From Burkholderia cenocepacia (GTDB taxonomy: Bacteria; Pseudomonadota; Gammaproteobacteria; Burkholderiales; Burkholderiaceae): 64,000 bases of DNA. Below, in pieces: positions 63,773-64,000 of the stretch (position 1 is its first letter; the number at the start of each line of letters is the position of its first letter). Both the position numbers and the translations under genes were made by a program. The DNA lies in NCBI RefSeq assembly GCF_014211915.1, contig NZ_CP060040.1, positions 1,798,001-1,862,000 on the forward strand, given 5' to 3'. Below the pieces are notes generated by a model. It ran no database searches. It was not told the origin of the DNA and saw only the letters and a program-made list of their open reading frames with translations.

Positions 63773-64000
63773 ATGATCGACCTCGACAAAACCGACCGCG
63801 CGATCCTCGCTGCGGTGCAGCGCGACGGCCGCCTGCCGATCGCGCGGCTCGCCGAATCCGTCGGCTTGTCCGAAACGCCTTGCGCACGGCGCCTGAAACG
63901 CCTCGAAAACGACGGCTACATCGAGCGCTACCGCGCGCAACTGTCGCGCCAGGCGCTCGGCTTCGGCGTGGTCGCGTTCGTGCTCGTGCGGTTCGCGACG
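63773..64000 (+). CDS. Lrp/AsnC-family regulator, 3' partial
   Basis: The first 76 residues are present before the window ends. They include the winged helix DLDKTDRAILAAVQRDGRLPIARLAESVGLSETPCARRLKRLENDGYIERY (about 3-53), the hallmark of Lrp/AsnC regulators, and the start of the ligand-binding RAM domain (FGVVAFVLVRFAT). It is divergent from the LysE-type exporter gene by 134 bp and probably regulates it in response to an amino acid. Confidence 0.92.
   Translation, partial: MIDLDKTDRAILAAVQRDGRLPIARLAESVGLSETPCARRLKRLENDGYIERYRAQLSRQALGFGVVAFVLVRFAT

Noticed and set aside
1..64000. Search for tRNA, rRNA, insertion sequences, integrases, prophage or CRISPR
   Set aside because: None seen by eye; no transposase or integrase motif in any plausible gene.

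Overview
The window reads as high-GC betaproteobacterial DNA, most like Burkholderia and probably the B. cepacia complex. The reasons are codon use saturated with G/C at third positions, long spurious antisense frames, a Tat-exported phospholipase C, an isovalerate/leucine (liu) operon, two Gram-negative OmpC-like porins, an Rhs polymorphic toxin, and many LysR/TetR/MarR regulator-enzyme pairs. There are no rRNA, tRNA, ribosomal-protein or replication genes, which would suit a secondary replicon; that is inference. Species assignment is also inference.

Layout. 1-3.4 kb: the end of a glycosyltransferase gene, convergent with a Tat-dependent phospholipase C that follows a tiny lipoprotein gene. 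3.7-10.3 kb: liuABCD (isovaleryl-CoA dehydrogenase, methylcrotonyl-CoA carboxylase and methylglutaconyl-CoA hydratase) with a divergent TetR gene that carries a frameshift; two related palindromes lie in the shared promoter. 10.4-13.1 kb: a MarR regulator divergent from vanAB (vanillate O-demethylase), with vanA frameshifted. 13.3-20.1 kb: a small exported protein, a Fur-boxed TonB siderophore receptor, an exported beta-propeller protein and a porin with a LacI-like operator. 20.4-30.7 kb: exporter, acetyltransferase, phosphoesterase, hydrolase, a two-component system, a TlpA-like redoxin, a PaiB/MocR pair and a bifunctional PBP. 30.7-36.4 kb: a purine nucleoside utilisation cluster (porin, Tat-exported nucleoside hydrolase, NCS2 permease, deaminase, LysR). 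36.6-39.7 kb: L,D-transpeptidase and MFS transporter. 39.9-45.1 kb: an Rhs toxin gene and its immunity gene, both interrupted by single-base frameshifts, with an AT-richer tip and immunity gene. 45.5-54.1 kb: a large MscS channel, then a lysine/pipecolate catabolic locus (amaB, LysP-like permease, amaA, TetR). 54.1-64 kb: a PLD-like protein, a DeoR regulator, a DMT exporter, nadE, adjacent S10 and S53 acid-type peptidases, a LysE exporter and a partial Lrp regulator.

Most of the window is catabolic or accessory metabolism arranged as regulator-plus-operon cassettes. The most distinctive biology is: (i) the Rhs tip with a HH...DH motif and its partner; (ii) the purine cluster, where nucleosides appear to be split in the periplasm and a deaminase lacking the usual ribose-contact Asp would act on the released base; and (iii) two promoter palindromes that match each other across the liu divergent region. 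Four genes each carry an apparent one-base deletion. Three of these fit a G5 run read as G4, so they may be assembly errors rather than real mutations.
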